NCBI GenBank assembly: GCA_023397505.1
Contig: JAEWUC010000005.1
Coordinates: forward strand, 186,001-250,000
Length of the DNA stretch: 64,000 nucleotides
Direction: 5' to 3'
Origin: Bacteroidota bacterium
Lineage (GTDB): Bacteria > Bacteroidota > Ignavibacteria > Ignavibacteriales > Melioribacteraceae
Shown piece by piece: positions 36,471 to 44,240 of this stretch. The position numbers and the translations under genes were made by a program. Positions within the stretch are counted from its first letter, which is position 1; each line of letters starts with the position of its first letter. Under the pieces are notes generated by a model, which was not told where the DNA came from, did no database searches, and was given only the letters and a program-made list of their open reading frames with translations.

Positions 36471-37922
36471 TTATTCATCCTTAACAAAAAACCAAAGTAC
36501 CGCGGAAACAGCGAGCGAGAAAGCACTAATAATAAATATCAAACTTTTATCCGCTGCCGTACTTACCGCCTGCCCAACGCCAAAACTTGCAACAAGCTGC
36601 GGAAGAACTACGGCAAGATTAAAAAGTCCCATGAATAAACCCATTTTAGACTGATCAACTTTTTGAGACATGATTGCAAAAGGCAAACTGATTGTTGCCG
36701 CCCAGCCGATTCCGAGTAAAGCCATTATTATATATATTATAAAAGGTTGAAAACCGAAAAACAGCATTAACACATAAGCTATTGCCATACTTGTAATACA
36801 ATAAGCATGAGTTCGTACCCTGCCGATTTTACGAGTAATCGGTTCAAGAATAAAGGCGGGAAGAACTGCACCGACAGCATTTAAAATCAAAAAACTAATT
36901 GATACTATTCTGCCCATTTCGATTTGTATATTGCTCGCTATCTCGCTTCCGGTTGGATAATCATAAACTTTATATTGTACATACGCGAACATGTAAACAA
37001 ACATTGTTTGAATACCCACCCAGGTAAATGAGTGTGCTGCAAGAACTTTTTTAAATCCGATGATTCCGGCATCGTGCTTTGATTTTCCTTCCGTCTTCTG
37101 CAAAAGAACTTTGACAATAAAAAATATTGTAATGGCAAAACAAATTATCTCGGCGTAATAATTATCGTGCTTTACCTGAAGTAGTCTGAGCGTTAAGGCG
37201 TAAACAGAATAAATAAAAAATCCCCATAAAGGTTGAATGTAATTAACAATTTCAATCATAGACGTTTTGGAATTGGATGATTTTTCATTCTCATTTTCAT
37301 CGCTTACAAGTTCTTTAGGCTCTTCAATAAAAAACGGCGGGATGATTGATAGAATCAATACCAAACCAACACCAATAAAAATCAGAACATAATTATTCCA
37401 TACAGCGCCTATTACATAAGCCAGCACTCCGAACGTACCGGAAACTGTCTGCATCCATGTGTAACCTTTTGTTCTATCTGTTCCTTCCTTGGTAACATCG
37501 GCAATAATTGAGCGGGTAGGATTAAAGCTTACGTTGATAGCAAGATCGAGTGTTAATGCAACGGCAATTGCAACGCCGAGAATGCCGTCAAATCCCAAGG
37601 AGTTAGAAATAACATCTATGTTGGGAAGAGCAAACAACATCATAGCCGCGAGGAAACCGCCGATAAAAATAAACGGGCGTCTTCTTCCGTTCCAAAGCCA
37701 AACTTTATCGCTTACAATTCCAACAATTACCTGTCCAAGAATTCCGGCAATTGGGCCCGAAGCCCAAACCAAACCAACTTCATCGATGTTTAAATTGTAT
37801 TTTGTAGATAGTATCCAGCTTAATGCCGAGATTTGAATTGATAACGCGAAGCCCATTGCAGTAGCCGGAAGACTTAATAAAGCGAAAAAGGTTTTTGTCA
37901 TTCTCTTTTGAATGTTTAACAC
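36471..37922 (-). CDS. MFS transporter, SLC45-like, second copy
   Basis: A 483-residue carrier with about 12 membrane helices and the signature variant GIVSDKVWLWNGRRRPFIF; helix 4 has DLAINVSFNPTRSIIADV. It is distantly related to the transporter at 32294. The start is GTG at 37922, chosen because GGAGG lies 5 bases upstream; the ATG seven codons in has no such site. It is likely an importer of maltose, sucrose or related oligosaccharides given the surrounding GH13 genes. The duplicated island repeat begins 41 bases upstream of it. Confidence 0.87.
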   Translation of the reverse strand: MLNIQKRMTKTFFALLSLPATAMGFALSIQISALSWILSTKYNLNIDEVGLVWASGPIAGILGQVIVGIVSDKVWLWNGRRRPFIFIGGFLAAMMLFALPNIDVISNSLGFDGILGVAIAVALTLDLAINVSFNPTRSIIADVTKEGTDRTKGYTWMQTVSGTFGVLAYVIGAVWNNYVLIFIGVGLVLILSIIPPFFIEEPKELVSDENENEKSSNSKTSMIEIVNYIQPLWGFFIYSVYALTLRLLQVKHDNYYAEIICFAITIFFIVKVLLQKTEGKSKHDAGIIGFKKVLAAHSFTWVGIQTMFVYMFAYVQYKVYDYPTGSEIASNIQIEMGRIVSISFLILNAVGAVLPAFILEPITRKIGRVRTHAYCITSMAIAYVLMLFFGFQPFIIYIIMALLGIGWAATISLPFAIMSQKVDQSKMGLFMGLFNLAVVLPQLVASFGVGQAVSTAADKSLIFIISAFSLAVSAVLWFFVKDE

Positions 37923-37962
37923 TTTACCTCCGCATGCTCATTTATTTTATTTGATGGCAACT

Positions 37963-38157
37963 TATGAATTTCCGCAATAATAAAAAATCAGTAATATATA
38001 TTAGCTTGAACCTCACATAAACACTGCATACGTTGTCGGCGCTATTAAATAAATTGGGCCGTTTATTTATGAAATCAAATACAATCGTATTATTGATTTT
38101 TATAAGTATAAATCTTTTTGCGCAAGATATTGTAACAACAAATTTGCAGTGTTCAAC
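37963..38157 (+). repeat. Island-flanking direct repeat, left copy
   Basis: This stretch matches 44043-44240 in the same orientation: about 105 bases of upstream DNA with few differences, then the first codons of an amylase gene with more differences. It starts exactly at an AAC trinucleotide preceded by GGC and ends where an unrelated esterase fragment begins. Confidence 0.85.
38069..38157 (+). pseudogene. Truncated 5' end of an amylase gene
   Basis: ATG opens a frame reading MKSNTIVLLIFISINLFAQD then IVTTNLQCST, parallel to the start of the intact amylase at 44153 (signal peptide followed by QDIVTTNLQ). Homology stops near 38157 and the frame ends in TGA at 38192-38194. The rest of the gene is gone, so this is the broken leading end of a second amylase copy. 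Confidence 0.75.
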
Positions 38158-38378
38158 ACATACATTACTGGATATTTCCTTGCAGGTTCTTTGATATAAT
38201 TCAAAGGTAAGTGTACAACTATTTTTCTCTCCTCATTGAGGTTTTTAGAGTAAAATTTTGTGAATACCAAACTATCAATTTTATTCTGTTGTTGTGCATG
38301 TAAACTCGATAAGATTGTTAGAAGCGTTACGATCAATATTCCGATTTTTTGTAATGTCCATTTAACTATTCTACTCAA
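38155..38378 (-). pseudogene. Truncated esterase, N-terminal fragment
   Basis: The minus-strand frame from 38378 (TTG) gives a signal peptide (ILIVTLLTILSSLHAQ) and then FYSKNLNEERKIVVHLPLNY and RKYPVMYVL. This is the opening of the same putative esterase family as the intact gene at 40408-41877 (KVLNENRTIWIYTP...RYPILYLLDGD). The conserved DGD that should follow YVL is missing because the frame runs into the amylase fragment. Only about 75 residues of the original remain. Confidence 0.7.
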
Positions 38379-38454
38379 AAGAAATTTATTTTTCTTTCTT
38401 GTCGTGTTTTCTTTCCTGTTATATTTGCAATGACCGCTGTTATTCGGTCTGTTT

Positions 38455-38895
38455 TTATTTCTTTTTGATTTTTGAAATTGTTTCTCCTATTGATTTAGTC
38501 GGCTTGTCCATATCATTAATGGCAAAGTCAATAGCTTCTTGTATCAAGGCCTTCACTTTTGAGTTTCTATAATCGCTTGACTTTCTTACGTCTATATGCC
38601 TGATCAAATTGCCTGTACCTGTCAAGAGTTTATTTGGGTCTTTTAAAAGTGTTCCTTTGTTAAAACCCAAATTCAAATGGTTTGTATAAATAGGCAACAT
38701 ACAAAATGCATCAGAGAGTTTGTTAGATATAGAAAATACCGCTGTTAAGGCGTGAGTGTTATATACAAGCTCGTTACAGTCAGGGCACAATTCCAAAATG
38801 TATTGTCGCAAGTCGGTAAACAACTCAATTACTTCGCGGTTTTTAAAGTTCAAAAAAAATTGAAAGTCTTGATGAATGGGCCGTGAAGTTTTCAT
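38455..38895 (-). CDS. DUF1801 (YdhG-like) domain protein
   Basis: About 146 residues in a DUF1801-like fold. Recognisable parts are the amphipathic start with REVIELFTDLRQYILELCPD, the ELVYNTHALTAVFSI strand region and LLTGTGNLIRHIDVRK. Biochemical function of the family is unsettled. The ATG at 38895 overlaps the stop of the glyoxalase-like gene by 4 bases (ATGA), which I prefer to the longer frame at 38925. It ends with a lysine-rich tail. It belongs to the foreign island and is the last intact gene on its left side. Confidence 0.75.
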   Translation of the reverse strand: MKTSRPIHQDFQFFLNFKNREVIELFTDLRQYILELCPDCNELVYNTHALTAVFSISNKLSDAFCMLPIYTNHLNLGFNKGTLLKDPNKLLTGTGNLIRHIDVRKSSDYRNSKVKALIQEAIDFAINDMDKPTKSIGETISKIKKK

Positions 38896-39275
38896 CTTGC
38901 TGAATTGTCGTATTGCATTGCACAAATAATGTTTCCTTCTGTGTCCAAAAACTTTACGATCCAGCCTACATAAGGAATAGCTGTCTTTGGCATTAACACT
39001 TGTCCTCCATTGCTTTTTACTTTCTCAATGGTTTCGTCAATGCTTTCAACGCCAATTGTACATTCAAAACCGATTATTTTCTCAGGTATGGGGGAATATT
39101 TCCTTGATTGCAATGCTCCAATGATTTCTCCGTTTTCAGTCTTATCGGTTTTAATTTGTAAAAAATCGTCTTGTCCGTAAGAGTTAAAACCCCAATCAAA
39201 AACTTTTTCATAAAAATTCTTTGCTCGTTCAATGTCGTTAATGTGAATGGCAAAATGAGTTATTTTGTTTTTCAT
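38892..39275 (-). CDS. VOC-family (glyoxalase/bleomycin-resistance-like) protein
   Basis: A roughly 127-residue vicinal-oxygen-chelate fold protein. The opening MKNKITHFAIHINDIERAKNFYEKVFDWGF, the central EKIIGFECTIGVESIDETIEKVKSNGG and the closing DTEGNIICAMQ mark the paired beta-alpha-beta modules. Such small proteins may be metal enzymes or ligand binders; the substrate cannot be told. I prefer ATG at 39275; a TTG at 39293 is possible and would overlap the stop of the hydrolase gene. It is followed by the 4-base overlap with DUF1801, so the two are translated together. Confidence 0.82.
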   Translation of the reverse strand: MKNKITHFAIHINDIERAKNFYEKVFDWGFNSYGQDDFLQIKTDKTENGEIIGALQSRKYSPIPEKIIGFECTIGVESIDETIEKVKSNGGQVLMPKTAIPYVGWIVKFLDTEGNIICAMQYDNSAR

Positions 39276-39289
39276 TTTGAATTTGTCTT

Positions 39290-40390
39290 TCAATAATTAG
39301 TAGTTCGCTCTTTTTCTGCATCTAAAAATTCTAATATTGCATCATTATATTCCTTTGGTTTGTCCCACCATATTATATGGCCTGCATCCTCAAAAAATTT
39401 ATATTCACCTTTTAGCAAGTCCGCATACTCAAAAACGGTCGAGTACTCACCTTGGTCATATTGTCCGTGCAAAACTAGAGTAGGTATTTTTAGCAATTTT
39501 AATTCATCTCTAATATCAGCAAGGTCTCCATAGAAATTACTAAAACCGTGCGAATAACCACCGGCGCCACCTTCTTCAGACTTTACGTTTTTAGGATCAG
39601 CTACCATTCCTTTTGTGAATTTTGAAGCCATTGTGTTAGTGTAATCGTCAAATTCTTTATCGCTAGCCCATTTAAAATTGAAAGCCATTGCACAAAGCAT
39701 AGACATTACTATTCTTGGTTGCAAAAAATCTTTTTCTGTCTGTTCAAATACTTCGATAGGAGTTTTAAATTGATATTTCGATGGAGTAGGATACAGTTTG
39801 TTCATATCAGCCATCGTTCCGTCAGCATTTGTCCTGTAAGGTTGTAAATCGCCGGGCGAGGAAAGTATTAATTTATCAATGTTAGAAGAATGAGAAGCGG
39901 TATAATGTGTTGCTAAAATACCGCCATAAGAATGACCAATTAAAATTATTTTGTTAGTTCTTATGTGAGAATGAATAATTTCGTTAAGGTCGCTTATATG
40001 TCTTTCAAATGAATAATCTTTTGGTTTTGGTAGTCGGTCAGATAAGCCCGAACCAACTTGGTCATACAGATAAATATCATATCCCTTTTGAGATACTCCG
40101 TTCATTTGGTTGATAATAGAAGAATGAATGTAACCACCTGGCCCGCCATGTAAAAAAATAACGGCTGGGTTAATATTTGAAGAATCACCTTCGATCTTTG
40201 TGTAGGCAATTTTATATCCATCTTGCATCGTCCAATACTGTGTTCCTGGTCTTGGCTTTATGGAGTTAAGGGTTGGTTTTATTGGAATTAAACTCCATAT
40301 AAGTAAGATTAATAAAATTATTCCGATAGTACCAAAGGCGTATTTTAAAATTCGTTTGAAAAGTGATTTTTTTCTCTTTTCTGTCGTCAT
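39290..40390 (-). CDS. Alpha/beta hydrolase, proline iminopeptidase-like (S33)
   Basis: About 366 residues. An N-terminal membrane anchor (about residues 14-35; YAFGTIGIILLILLIWSLIP) leads into an alpha/beta-hydrolase domain. It has the oxyanion HGGPGG motif, the nucleophile elbow GHSYGG, the acid in LHGQYDQG and the catalytic His in DAGHIIWWD. The HGGPGG plus GHSYGG combination is typical of prolyl iminopeptidase-like S33 peptidases. The protein probably faces the periplasm and acts on small peptides or esters. The ATG at 40390 is preferred to an in-frame TTG at 40405. It sits 17 bases after the esterase gene inside the island. Confidence 0.85.
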   Translation of the reverse strand: MTTEKRKKSLFKRILKYAFGTIGIILLILLIWSLIPIKPTLNSIKPRPGTQYWTMQDGYKIAYTKIEGDSSNINPAVIFLHGGPGGYIHSSIINQMNGVSQKGYDIYLYDQVGSGLSDRLPKPKDYSFERHISDLNEIIHSHIRTNKIILIGHSYGGILATHYTASHSSNIDKLILSSPGDLQPYRTNADGTMADMNKLYPTPSKYQFKTPIEVFEQTEKDFLQPRIVMSMLCAMAFNFKWASDKEFDDYTNTMASKFTKGMVADPKNVKSEEGGAGGYSHGFSNFYGDLADIRDELKLLKIPTLVLHGQYDQGEYSTVFEYADLLKGEYKFFEDAGHIIWWDKPKEYNDAILEFLDAEKERTTNY

Positions 40391-40407
40391 AATACTTGTG
40401 TCCAATA

Positions 40408-41877
40408 CTACTTATTTTTAAAAACAGCTTTAAAAGTTCCATTAGGCTGAACAGATGTAAATCCCTTTGGTTTGTTACCAATCATTTGAAAAGTAATTGT
40501 ATATCCTTGTTTCCCTTTTACTGTGAAAACGTTTTCAGATATTAGTTGCAATTCATCATCAGCTTGTCCCGGTACTATCGCCCATAAGTTTCCGTCCCGT
40601 ACTTCTAAGGCTATATCTAACTGAAAATCTTCCAATGTGTAGATACCCGCATACTTTTGCAAATCATTGATAGAAATACTTAGAGCTTTCCGATTTGTTA
40701 CTGCACTTAACTTTTTTAAAATAATGGTATCGTTTTTTATCAGCAACGCCTTTTTGTAATTTACAATGGCATTAATAGTATCTTTTTTAGCTAAAAAATA
40801 ATCTGCGTATGAATCATATACATTGATGCTTTCGGGATACCACTCAATGTTTAATTCAAATAATTCTTTTGATTTGTTGAAATGCTTTTTACCCAGTGCA
40901 TCATATGCCAAGTAATTGATTAATGCTTCGGGTGCTGCATTTTTATATCCCATTTCTTCTGAAACATTTGCATAGTGCTTTTTTAATTTCGATGCAATTA
41001 ATACTGTAGTGTCCGCAAAATCCTTTTCAGCTGCATCAAAAAAATAGTAGTCAAAAATAAAACGTAACCCATCGTATTCACTTAACAATGGTACAGTACT
41101 ATGCCTTTCAGTTTCGTAATATTTTTGTGCATAAAGCAACCCATTTGTATTTGATTTCAGAAATTCATCTAACTTGAATATTGAACGAATATGTTGCGTC
41201 TCATTTGATTTGTCGTTTTTAAGTTGTGATAAAATCATTCCCCCGGGCATTGAATTAGCCGTCCCAATAAATAATCTTTTTCCTTTCATATTAAGCTTGG
41301 GAAGTTGAGCAATGATATTTTTCAAAAACTTTTCGTTGTTATACCACATACTTGGGTCAATAGCGATGTACGCATTAAATAAATCGGGAAATTTAGTGAG
41401 AACGTCAATTGCTGCGAGCCCACCTAATGAATGTCCCGCTAACAATTTGTACGGGGCAGTATTATAATTCTCGTCTATGTATGGTATTAATTCGGATGAT
41501 AGAAAGCTTACAAAAGGATTTGCTTTGTTCAAATCATCAGATGGCACAAAATCTCTTATTCGGTTTATGCTTTCTATGGCAACAATTATCATTTCAGGAA
41601 GTACACCATTTCCGTTGGCTTGACTAAGTTGTTGCACGATGCCTACTGTTGAAAAGAAATGAGCATCACCATCTAATAAATACAGTATAGGGTATCGCTT
41701 ATCTGTACTTATACTTTTCGAAGTCATATTTGGCGTGTAAATCCAAATTGTTCTATTTTCATTTAATACCTTGGAGTAAACAATTTCTTTTTTACCGATA
41801 ATAATCTTTTCATCATTTTGTGCGCTGACACAAAACGATAGCATTAATAAAATTGACGATACTAAGATTTTTTTCAT
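40408..41877 (-). CDS. Exported esterase (alpha/beta hydrolase) with C-terminal TPR-like region
   Basis: A 489-residue exported protein. Signal peptide about 1-19 (SFCVSAQ); a putative-esterase (esterase D/Fes-like) domain has RYPILYLLDGDAHFF, the nucleophile elbow AGHSLGGLAAID and YIAIDPSMWY. After about residue 290 come TPR-like helices (HFNKSKELFELNIEWYPESIN) and a beta-rich tail resembling a DUF3471-type end (LQKYAGIYTLEDFQLDIALE). Such hydrolases cut short-chain or siderophore-type esters, but the substrate is unknown. A truncated homologue lies at the left end of the same island, suggesting the family was duplicated in the donor. Confidence 0.82.
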   Translation of the reverse strand: MKKILVSSILLMLSFCVSAQNDEKIIIGKKEIVYSKVLNENRTIWIYTPNMTSKSISTDKRYPILYLLDGDAHFFSTVGIVQQLSQANGNGVLPEMIIVAIESINRIRDFVPSDDLNKANPFVSFLSSELIPYIDENYNTAPYKLLAGHSLGGLAAIDVLTKFPDLFNAYIAIDPSMWYNNEKFLKNIIAQLPKLNMKGKRLFIGTANSMPGGMILSQLKNDKSNETQHIRSIFKLDEFLKSNTNGLLYAQKYYETERHSTVPLLSEYDGLRFIFDYYFFDAAEKDFADTTVLIASKLKKHYANVSEEMGYKNAAPEALINYLAYDALGKKHFNKSKELFELNIEWYPESINVYDSYADYFLAKKDTINAIVNYKKALLIKNDTIILKKLSAVTNRKALSISINDLQKYAGIYTLEDFQLDIALEVRDGNLWAIVPGQADDELQLISENVFTVKGKQGYTITFQMIGNKPKGFTSVQPNGTFKAVFKNK

Positions 41878-41884
41878 GACTGTA

Positions 41885-42100
41885 TTAACTTTCTTTTTCT
41901 TCTACATATTCAAGAATATCAGCAGGCTGACAATTCAGTGCTTTGCAAATAGCTTCCAAAGTGCTAAAACGTATAGCTTTAGCTTTCCCCGTTTTTAAGA
42001 TGGAAAGATTGGATAGCGTTAGTCCAACTTTTTCCGATAGCTCATTAAGCGACATTTTTCGCTTTGCCATCATTACATCTAAGTTTACAATAATTGGCAT
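41885..42100 (-). CDS. Small XRE/Cro-type regulator (YozG-like)
   Basis: A 71-residue protein that is almost entirely one helix-turn-helix: MAKRKMSLNELSEKVGLTLS then NLSILKTGKAKAIRF, and ALNCQPADILEYVEE. This compact form normally accompanies a DUF2975 membrane protein, and here the DUF2975 gene ends 3 bases upstream. It probably represses the pair and may respond to the membrane partner. An esterase gene follows 7 bases later. Confidence 0.88.
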   Translation of the reverse strand: MPIIVNLDVMMAKRKMSLNELSEKVGLTLSNLSILKTGKAKAIRFSTLEAICKALNCQPADILEYVEEKES

Positions 42101-42103
42101 AGC

Positions 42104-42640
42104 TTATACTGTTAAATCGTTTTCGTTTTGTATATCCATTCCTTTTTTGAAAATAGTCGCAATAATATAAATTACAGCTCCCATTAAAATGAATGCTTGA
42201 CTATCTTCCCAAAATTGGTTTAGGTTGTCGGTAACAAAACCGTGATGCATTAAATTTCTAACTAACTGTCTGGCAATGTAACTTAACAGGCCAATGAAAA
42301 GAGTGTAATAGCTAATAAGTGTAATTTGTCTTGAAACAAAAGAGTTGAACGGTTTAGATAAATCCATTTTGTGCATTAGTCTGATAACTATGTAAAACAG
42401 AAAAGCTTTAAAAATTGATATAGATAAGATAAAGCTGTAAATACCGAAAAAAGCTAATTTACTATCTTTATATATGGCAGTTAAGTCCAACTTTTGATAA
42501 AGATTTTGGACAAATTCAGGCTTATACAGACTGAAAAAGAAATTTACTATTAAGCCACCGGCTTCAATGCTCAAACCGACAAAAATGAGCCAAGCCACAA
42601 TATATAAGCCCCAAAATACGAAGTTGTTTGTTTTTGACAT
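42104..42640 (-). CDS. DUF2975 membrane protein
   Basis: A 178-residue protein with four predicted membrane helices (about 10-33, 65-85, 105-128 and 145-168), matching the DUF2975/YoaS pattern, including the central RLMHKMDLSKPFNSFVSRQI segment. It is paired with the small XRE regulator directly downstream, a common arrangement in Firmicutes and Bacteroidota. Function is unknown; a sensory or regulatory role with the XRE partner is plausible. Confidence 0.82.
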   Translation of the reverse strand: MSKTNNFVFWGLYIVAWLIFVGLSIEAGGLIVNFFFSLYKPEFVQNLYQKLDLTAIYKDSKLAFFGIYSFILSISIFKAFLFYIVIRLMHKMDLSKPFNSFVSRQITLISYYTLFIGLLSYIARQLVRNLMHHGFVTDNLNQFWEDSQAFILMGAVIYIIATIFKKGMDIQNENDLTV

Positions 42641-42799
42641 ATTTTAGTTCCATTTAATTAATGTCGCAAAGATAATAAATATTTATTGATAAACAATAAA
42701 AATATATTAAAAAGGGTAAAAAATAATATCAGTTAAAAATTAGCGAGATAAAATTGTCGAGAAGTGTTAATGCTATACGAGGTGTCGGGTTAAGTTGCT
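42641..42799. other. Leader of the DUF2975-XRE unit
   Basis: An AT-rich promoter-bearing stretch between the attC-like site and the DUF2975 start. No further gene was seen. Confidence 0.4.
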
Positions 42800-42931
42800 A
42801 CATAACGGTTTGCGGTATGGCTAGTAAGGAAGTGCGGCGCGCTCTATTATCCCACGTGAGTAGACTTTAATGCGGGTGAAAACCTTCGAAAACTACCAAC
42901 AACCTTATTAACTATACCGCGTGTTAGGGGC
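42800..42931 (-). other. attC-like recombination site
   Basis: Read on the minus strand, it starts with GCCCCTAAC (R''-like) 9 bases after the DUF2971 stop codon, then GCGGTATAG (L''-like). After a long imperfectly paired spacer come CCATACCGC (L'-like) and GTTATGT (R'-like). The L arms are complementary over GCGGTAT. Length 132 bases is within the attC range. The nine bases GCCCCTAAC are the exact complement of the cassette's other end at 44037-44045, as expected if the cassette can close into a circle. Confidence 0.65.
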
Positions 42932-44044
42932 AGGGCGTATTAATTTCCTATGTTATACATCGTAAAATCCAAACACCTATCATCAGTCAATTTAGCCTCA
43001 TAATATTCTATCTGAGAATTTTTATTATTGATTATCTGAAATATTCTCTCTTTAACATTATGGGGTGTCCTAATTCCAAAATAAATTTTCGTTAAAGCTT
43101 CAATTGGGTAATGTCTGATCCTTTCCTCAGGCTGCTTAATCTTTCCAAAATTAATTTCAATCGCTCTCCATTCTTTCTCATACTTCCATGCATCTGTTTT
43201 ATGGCAAAATACTTTCTCTAATTCATATGCAAATCTGTGCCACTTGCTTTTAGATAAACCCATTAAATCACAATCATGCTCATTTTCAAAAACCGGAGCA
43301 AAATCAAAATAATTAAGTGATGGAATTCCAGTCTTATATTCAACTTTATGAATATTATCCCAACAAATATGATTTTCTGTATCCCAGACGGAATGTTTTT
43401 CAGAATATTTTTTTTGATCTACATTCCTTTTAGTAGAAATAATATAGGGGAATTCACCTTCCTTATTAAGTGTAAACTCAAGACATACTCCTTGATGTTT
43501 GCTCGCATAATGCGACCACATTAAGAAATCAGTGCATGTCTCAGAAAAACAAGTTATATAACTACTACGAAAGAAAATATTTGTTAATCGAACTATTTCT
43601 TTTTTTAATAGATCATATCTAAAATCAGTGTTATACTGTTCGGCCATTATCTTCAAATCTTCAATAATTTGATCTAGTGATATGAAATCTACTCCAGTTC
43701 TATATTTATTATAAAGGTTCTCACATAACTCAGTTCTTAATTTGAAATTTTTGGCAAAAGCAAAAAATCTTTTATATGTATCAATGTCCATTCCTCTTTC
43801 GTCTTCCTCATAAGGTGGGAATACGGAAATTTTAACTAAGGAATTAATTAAGTATTCTAACTGATTTACTTCCTTAGGTCTAAAATCTAGGTCAACAGTT
43901 AAATCTAATGGATCATTAAGTTCTGGATAGGTAGCAAAATATATCTCACAATAGAATAGCTCCTTAAAAAGAAAATCAGATAGAGGTCTATATTTATATA
44001 TTTTTTTAATCATTTTAGTTGATGGCCCTATGCCTTGCCCCTAA
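42806..44044 (-). mobile_element. Candidate integron gene cassette carrying a DUF2971 gene
   Basis: A 1239-base unit: core GTT at its start on the minus strand (GTTAGGGGC, complement of 44037-44045), one gene, and an attC-like site immediately after the gene. The two ends are complementary over nine bases. No integrase gene is visible in the window, so this would be a cassette outside a complete integron. Confidence 0.6.
42940..44013 (-). CDS. DUF2971 protein
   Basis: A 357-residue soluble protein of the DUF2971 family. It opens with KIYKYRPLSDFLFKELFYCEIYFATYPELNDPLD and has the conserved core ITCFSETCTDFLMWSHYASKHQGVCLEF, then DAWKYEKEWRAIEI and the C-terminal IYFGIRTPHNVKERI. Biochemical function is unknown; such genes are often found in accessory regions and some occur near defence genes. 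Its stop codon lies 9 bases from an attC-like site and its start 31 bases from the cassette's other end, so it fills the cassette as a single gene. Confidence 0.88.
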   Translation of the reverse strand: MIKKIYKYRPLSDFLFKELFYCEIYFATYPELNDPLDLTVDLDFRPKEVNQLEYLINSLVKISVFPPYEEDERGMDIDTYKRFFAFAKNFKLRTELCENLYNKYRTGVDFISLDQIIEDLKIMAEQYNTDFRYDLLKKEIVRLTNIFFRSSYITCFSETCTDFLMWSHYASKHQGVCLEFTLNKEGEFPYIISTKRNVDQKKYSEKHSVWDTENHICWDNIHKVEYKTGIPSLNYFDFAPVFENEHDCDLMGLSKSKWHRFAYELEKVFCHKTDAWKYEKEWRAIEINFGKIKQPEERIRHYPIEALTKIYFGIRTPHNVKERIFQIINNKNSQIEYYEAKLTDDRCLDFTMYNIGN

Positions 44045-44240
44045 CTTAGGAATTTCCGCAATAATAAAAAATCAGTAATATATATTAGCTTGAAACTCAC
44101 ATAAACACTGCATAAGTTGCCGGCGTTATTAAATAAATGGGACCGTTTATTTATGAGAACGAATACAATTGCAATTTGGGTTTTTATTAGCATAAACCTT
44201 TTTGCACAAGATATAGTAACAACAAATTTGCAATATCCAA
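44043..44240 (+). repeat. Island-flanking direct repeat, right copy
   Basis: Counterpart of 37963-38157. It holds the upstream region and the signal-peptide codons of the intact amylase. The left boundary is again exactly AAC, here preceded by CCCCT of the cassette rather than GGC. Confidence 0.85.

Noticed and set aside
38379..38454. Possible second attC site at the left end of the island
   Set aside because: Several AAC/GTT trinucleotides occur but no paired inner arms were found; expected by chance in AT-rich DNA.
44117..44152. Upstream TTG start for the T9SS amylase
   Set aside because: It would add twelve residues before a clean signal peptide, and the region belongs to the non-coding part of the duplicated leader.
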